Assembly: GCA_024518585.1 (NCBI GenBank)
Contig: JANIHI010000001.1
Coordinates: 160,483 to 224,482 of the forward strand
Reading direction: 5' to 3'
Source of the DNA: Methanolinea sp.
GTDB lineage: Archaea > Halobacteriota > Methanomicrobia > Methanomicrobiales > Methanospirillaceae
DNA length: 64,000 nt
Shown here: one piece after another, positions 60,729 to 64,000 of the stretch
Position numbering within the stretch: the first letter of the stretch is position 1
Layout: each line of letters opens with the position of its first letter
Translations under genes and position numbers: made by a program
The notes under the pieces: generated by a model
Seen by the model: only the letters and a program-made list of their open reading frames with translations
Databases searched by the model: none
What the model was told of the DNA's origin: nothing

Positions 60729-61625
60729 ATGACAACCGATACGGCCCGGGATTACCGGAAATCCATGAAGATCGCGCTCTTCATCACGCTCATCTTTTTT
60801 CTTGTAGAGGTTGCCGGAGGGCTGCTCTCCGGATCGCTCGCCCTCATCAGCGATGCTGGGCACATGTTCAGCGATCTCCTCTCACTCCTTCTCTCCCTCG
60901 GGGCAATGACCCTTGCCCTTCAGCTTCCCACGAAGGAACGGACCTATGGCTACCACCGGGGGGAGATCCTCGCAGCGTTCATCAACTCCCTGCTGCTGAT
61001 CGCGGTGAGTGCCGGTATCCTGTGGGAAGCCTACCAGCGTCTCCTCAACCCGGCCCCGGTGCAGGGCGGACTGATGTTTATCGTGGCCTGCATCGGTCTT
61101 GCGGCGAACACAGCGATCGTCTTTCTCCTCCACGGGAGCCACAACCTGAACGTGCGGAGCGCTTTCCTGCATGTAGTGGGGGACACGATCTCATCGGTGG
61201 CGGTGATCGCTGCCGCAGTGTGGATCTCTCTCACCGGGCAGGTGATTGCGGACCCCATCCTTTCCGGTATCATCGCAGTCCTGATTGTGATCTCAGCCGT
61301 ACGGTTGCTCCGTGAGACACTCATGATCCTTCTCCAGTTCACGCCGCAATCGGTGGATTTCGATGCGGTCGTTGCTGACATGACTTCCGTGAACGGGGTG
61401 GACGGCGTGCATCATGTCCATCTCTGGAGTCTCTGTTCGGATATCAACGTGCTCGATGCGCACGTGTACTCCTGTGAACGGGACGTGGAAAAGATTGAAC
61501 TGATGAAGCAGGAGATCAAGGAACGCCTGAAGAAGTACCGAATCCTTCACTCTACGCTGGAGTTCGAATGTGAAGAATGCAAAGACTGCGCTCTCGTGGA
61601 ACAGATCAAGGATCATCCCGGTTGA
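60729..61625 (+). CDS. Cation diffusion facilitator family transporter
   Basis: FFLVEVAGGLLSGSLALISDAGHMFSDLLSLLLSLGAM; YGYHRGEILAAF. Confidence 0.94.
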   Translation: MTTDTARDYRKSMKIALFITLIFFLVEVAGGLLSGSLALISDAGHMFSDLLSLLLSLGAMTLALQLPTKERTYGYHRGEILAAFINSLLLIAVSAGILWEAYQRLLNPAPVQGGLMFIVACIGLAANTAIVFLLHGSHNLNVRSAFLHVVGDTISSVAVIAAAVWISLTGQVIADPILSGIIAVLIVISAVRLLRETLMILLQFTPQSVDFDAVVADMTSVNGVDGVHHVHLWSLCSDINVLDAHVYSCERDVEKIELMKQEIKERLKKYRILHSTLEFECEECKDCALVEQIKDHPG

Positions 61626-62050
61626 TCTTCCCGGCAAGGAAGGAGATACAGATACCGGTCACGCTCTGCGACCAGTTTACCTCGTCAAACTACTTGAAAA
61701 CCCCTCTCTTCAAAATCTCCGTTGAAACCATTCGGGTCTCTCCTGTCTCCTCCCTTTGGGATTTGACACCCCGGAAAATTCGACCCCCATATTCGCGTTC
61801 TGGCGGCCTTTCCGGGCCTCGGATTGGGTAAAATAAGTGGCAAAAACCGGCACGATTTAAGGGCCTTTGATGGCCTTTATACGAGGTGCAAACCTGCCGT
61901 ATTTTGGCAAACGGGGCAGTAATAGAGCTTATTTTCCACAGGAAAGAAAATAATCCATTTTACGGGGTTTTCCGGTATTGGCCCGGGCATGGGAGGGGGA
62001 AAAGGAGCCCGTATAGGGCTTATTTCCCCCCGGGGTAAGGACCCCCCGAA

Positions 62051-62300
62051 TTATTTCTGCCCAATCCGCTCTTGTGCAACCGTAAGGTATTGTGTCACAT
62101 CCTTCAGGCAGCATCCGCCGGACGGATTGTTCCGTTCGCAATTGCATCCGGTGGTTTTCATCCGGTTCATGATATCTTCGACTGCCTTGCAGGTTCCGGT
62201 CCGGACAATCTCATCGTCGATCTTCTTTTTCGTCCATCCAAAACAGTAGCAGAGGGAAACGGGATCTTCCGCCTCCTTGATGCCGACCCTACCCTGTTTT
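62051..62300 (-). pseudogene. Truncated CopZ/BFD-like [2Fe-2S] metallochaperone, C-terminal fragment
   Basis: RVGIKEAEDPVSLCYCFGWTKKKIDDEIVRTGTCKAVEDIMNRMKTTGCNCERNNPSGGCCLKDV; N-terminal domain not readable upstream. Confidence 0.6.
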
Positions 62301-62393
62301 GGGTATAAAAATCTGCTTATAATGCTAAATCGATCTGGGATTCCGGTTTGTCCCCCCTGCCAAAAGATGTGGGGCATGATGGGACGGTGCTAT

Positions 62394-63644
62394 TTACTCG
62401 ATCTTCCCCCGCAGCAGCAGCACGAGAACCAGGCCCGACAGGAGACTGGCCCCCATGGTCCAGCCGAGCACCGCCCCGAGATTGGTGCGGTAATACCATG
62501 CGGCAATGCCCGATGCGATGAAGCCGATCTCCGTGGCGCCGAACACGATGGTAAGCCAGAACTGTAAGAGCGTCATCCGTTTCTGGTAGCGCGTGGTGAT
62601 GGCGAAACTCACGGTATCGAGGCGATCTATGACGCCTTCGTAGAGATCTCCAAGGCCGAACAGGCGCTCGCCTTCAATCGTGACCGCGTCACTAAAGCGG
62701 GTGGCTTTGGTGATGGTGCCGTAGTATTCCTCAAGAGCGTCGAGCACTTCCTGCTTGAGCGCGAGCAGTTCATCCACCGATCCCGGCATGCTGCGCGAGA
62801 GCTGCTGGTAAAGGTGCACGAGTACTGCACGTTCGATAAGCAGCAGCTCGATCGTGAGGAGAAACGGCATGACGCTCTTCGGGGGCAGGCCGGTGTCATG
62901 CATATCTCCGGCGAGATCCTCGCGCCCGTGCAGGTCCAGCCCGCTGCGGCGCGCAAGCAGCGTCAGGCCGCCTTCGCGCGTGCAATAGTCGTGGCTGAGT
63001 TCTTCATCCACCAGCCTGGGTTTGAGCGGCCTTGCTGAATGGTCAAGAAAGAGCAGATGGACGAGATTCGTCCGGTGGCGTTCAAGGATTGTTGTGAGCG
63101 GATGGTCCGGGGCGCGCAGAACGGTGACCGGAAAATACAGTCCTGACCAGGCCGGTTTGCCGGTGATTTCCTTGTTGACCGGGCCGAGCACGCGCCACAG
63201 CCTTTCGATGAGTCCGTCTCTGGCATCCGGATCGAGCCAGCCGATCCAGCGGAAAGTATCGAACGGCTGAGCTGGCGCGGGCAGCCAGATTTCCCATAGT
63301 GCTGCACCCGATGTATGGCAGATCAGGTAGACATCGGCATAGGCCGGCGTATCGCCGGGCAGATTATCGAGAGCAATCCGCCCGAGCGGCCAGCGTGTAA
63401 TGCGATGTGTCTCAACGAATGTTTTGCCCAGCAGCTGCGTTTCAAACCGGGCGAACTGCGTATCATAATCTTCAAGCTGCCGGGGCGGCAACGGCGCGAT
63501 GCCGGCAGACTGCCTCGTAAACCCTGTAAACGCACCGTGCAGGTGGATGGAGAAGAACAGCATAAAGGCCGGCTCGACGGCCAGGTCTTCAGGAAAACCC
63601 GAATCTGTGGTATCTCTGCTCGTATTGTGGGTGATTTCCATCAT
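62394..63644 (-). CDS. Membrane-anchored protein of unknown function (two C-terminal TMs)
   Basis: 416-aa ORF; C-term MTLLQFWLTIVFGATEIGFIASGIAAWYYRTNLGAVLGWTMGASLLSGLVLVLLLRGKIE. Confidence 0.65.
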   Translation of the reverse strand: MMEITHNTSRDTTDSGFPEDLAVEPAFMLFFSIHLHGAFTGFTRQSAGIAPLPPRQLEDYDTQFARFETQLLGKTFVETHRITRWPLGRIALDNLPGDTPAYADVYLICHTSGAALWEIWLPAPAQPFDTFRWIGWLDPDARDGLIERLWRVLGPVNKEITGKPAWSGLYFPVTVLRAPDHPLTTILERHRTNLVHLLFLDHSARPLKPRLVDEELSHDYCTREGGLTLLARRSGLDLHGREDLAGDMHDTGLPPKSVMPFLLTIELLLIERAVLVHLYQQLSRSMPGSVDELLALKQEVLDALEEYYGTITKATRFSDAVTIEGERLFGLGDLYEGVIDRLDTVSFAITTRYQKRMTLLQFWLTIVFGATEIGFIASGIAAWYYRTNLGAVLGWTMGASLLSGLVLVLLLRGKIE

Positions 63645-63905
63645 GACTCATGTTGTCTTATTCATTCCATCCATATCATCTGATCGCATCAGGGTGATAT
63701 CCGGGCATTTCAGTGGCAATGAGGGCTGGGAATGGATAAAAGCATCCTATGCAGGAATGATTTGCAGAGCTGCAATCCTCCTCATATCAGGTGCCGGACA
63801 GTGGTCAGGACAATGCCGGGCGTTGCAGCCGGAACGGACCCGTGCCTGAACAAGGGTAGCCTGTCCAATCAGGATTTTGGTATGTAAATCATAAATGGAA
63901 TAGGA

Positions 63906-63936
63906 TCAACCTGAATCCACATGAGGGTCAGGTTGA
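63906..63936. repeat. 9-bp inverted repeat TCAACCTGA / TCAGGTTGA
   Basis: Direct reading; 13-nt spacer. Confidence 0.6.
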
Positions 63937-64000
63937 GCGAGGAAAATATTAGCAGACGAGACAAGTTCCAGAATCTGGTTGAGGTTGAAATACCTGGGTT

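Noticed and set aside
1-64000. CRISPR arrays, tRNA and rRNA genes
   Set aside because: No regularly spaced direct repeats other than coding TPR/TP-linker repeats, and no credible tRNA T-loop or rRNA segments were found by eye; a tRNAscan/Infernal run would be decisive.

Overview
Archaeal chromosome segment, almost certainly from a methanogen. Supporting genes include MfnB, methanogenesis marker protein 8 (DUF2099), archaeal ribosomal proteins, Rpb4, SRP54/FtsY and prefoldin; placement in or near Methanomicrobiales is inference. About 1-42 kb is mostly ordinary core content: a minus-strand translation/secretion superoperon (HemK2, KsgA, DUF655, RpoF, L21e, Pus10, TrmY, SRP54, FtsY, PfdA, LX, IF-6, L31e, L39e, PP-loop protein, PDCD5, S19e, YhbY, Rnp4, PurN), then exonuclease VII, a YchF-like GTPase, ValS, Tmk, MfnB, GuaB, a class III RNR with a glutaredoxin, ThpR and a CCA-adding enzyme. 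The most distinctive block is 42.4-53.9 kb. It holds five consecutive pilin-like or TM-anchored surface proteins; three carry PKD domains and the same uncharacterised ~165-aa C-terminal domain. A ~1100-aa all-TPR protein and a secreted protein with a CTERM-like tail follow. From 54.9 kb to the end the window looks accessory: an IS1634-type element with readable inverted repeats and a 6-bp target duplication (transposase split by a frameshift), a ferredoxin with an in-frame TGA at a probable Trp position, an AOR/ferredoxin/MoeB/MoaD/CDF gene set, a truncated CopZ-like fragment and an orphan membrane protein. Two conserved small genes absent from the supplied ORF track were found by eye (L39e at 12004-12156; a 45-aa Cys-rich protein at 3466-3603). 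All family calls come from motif recognition without database searches.
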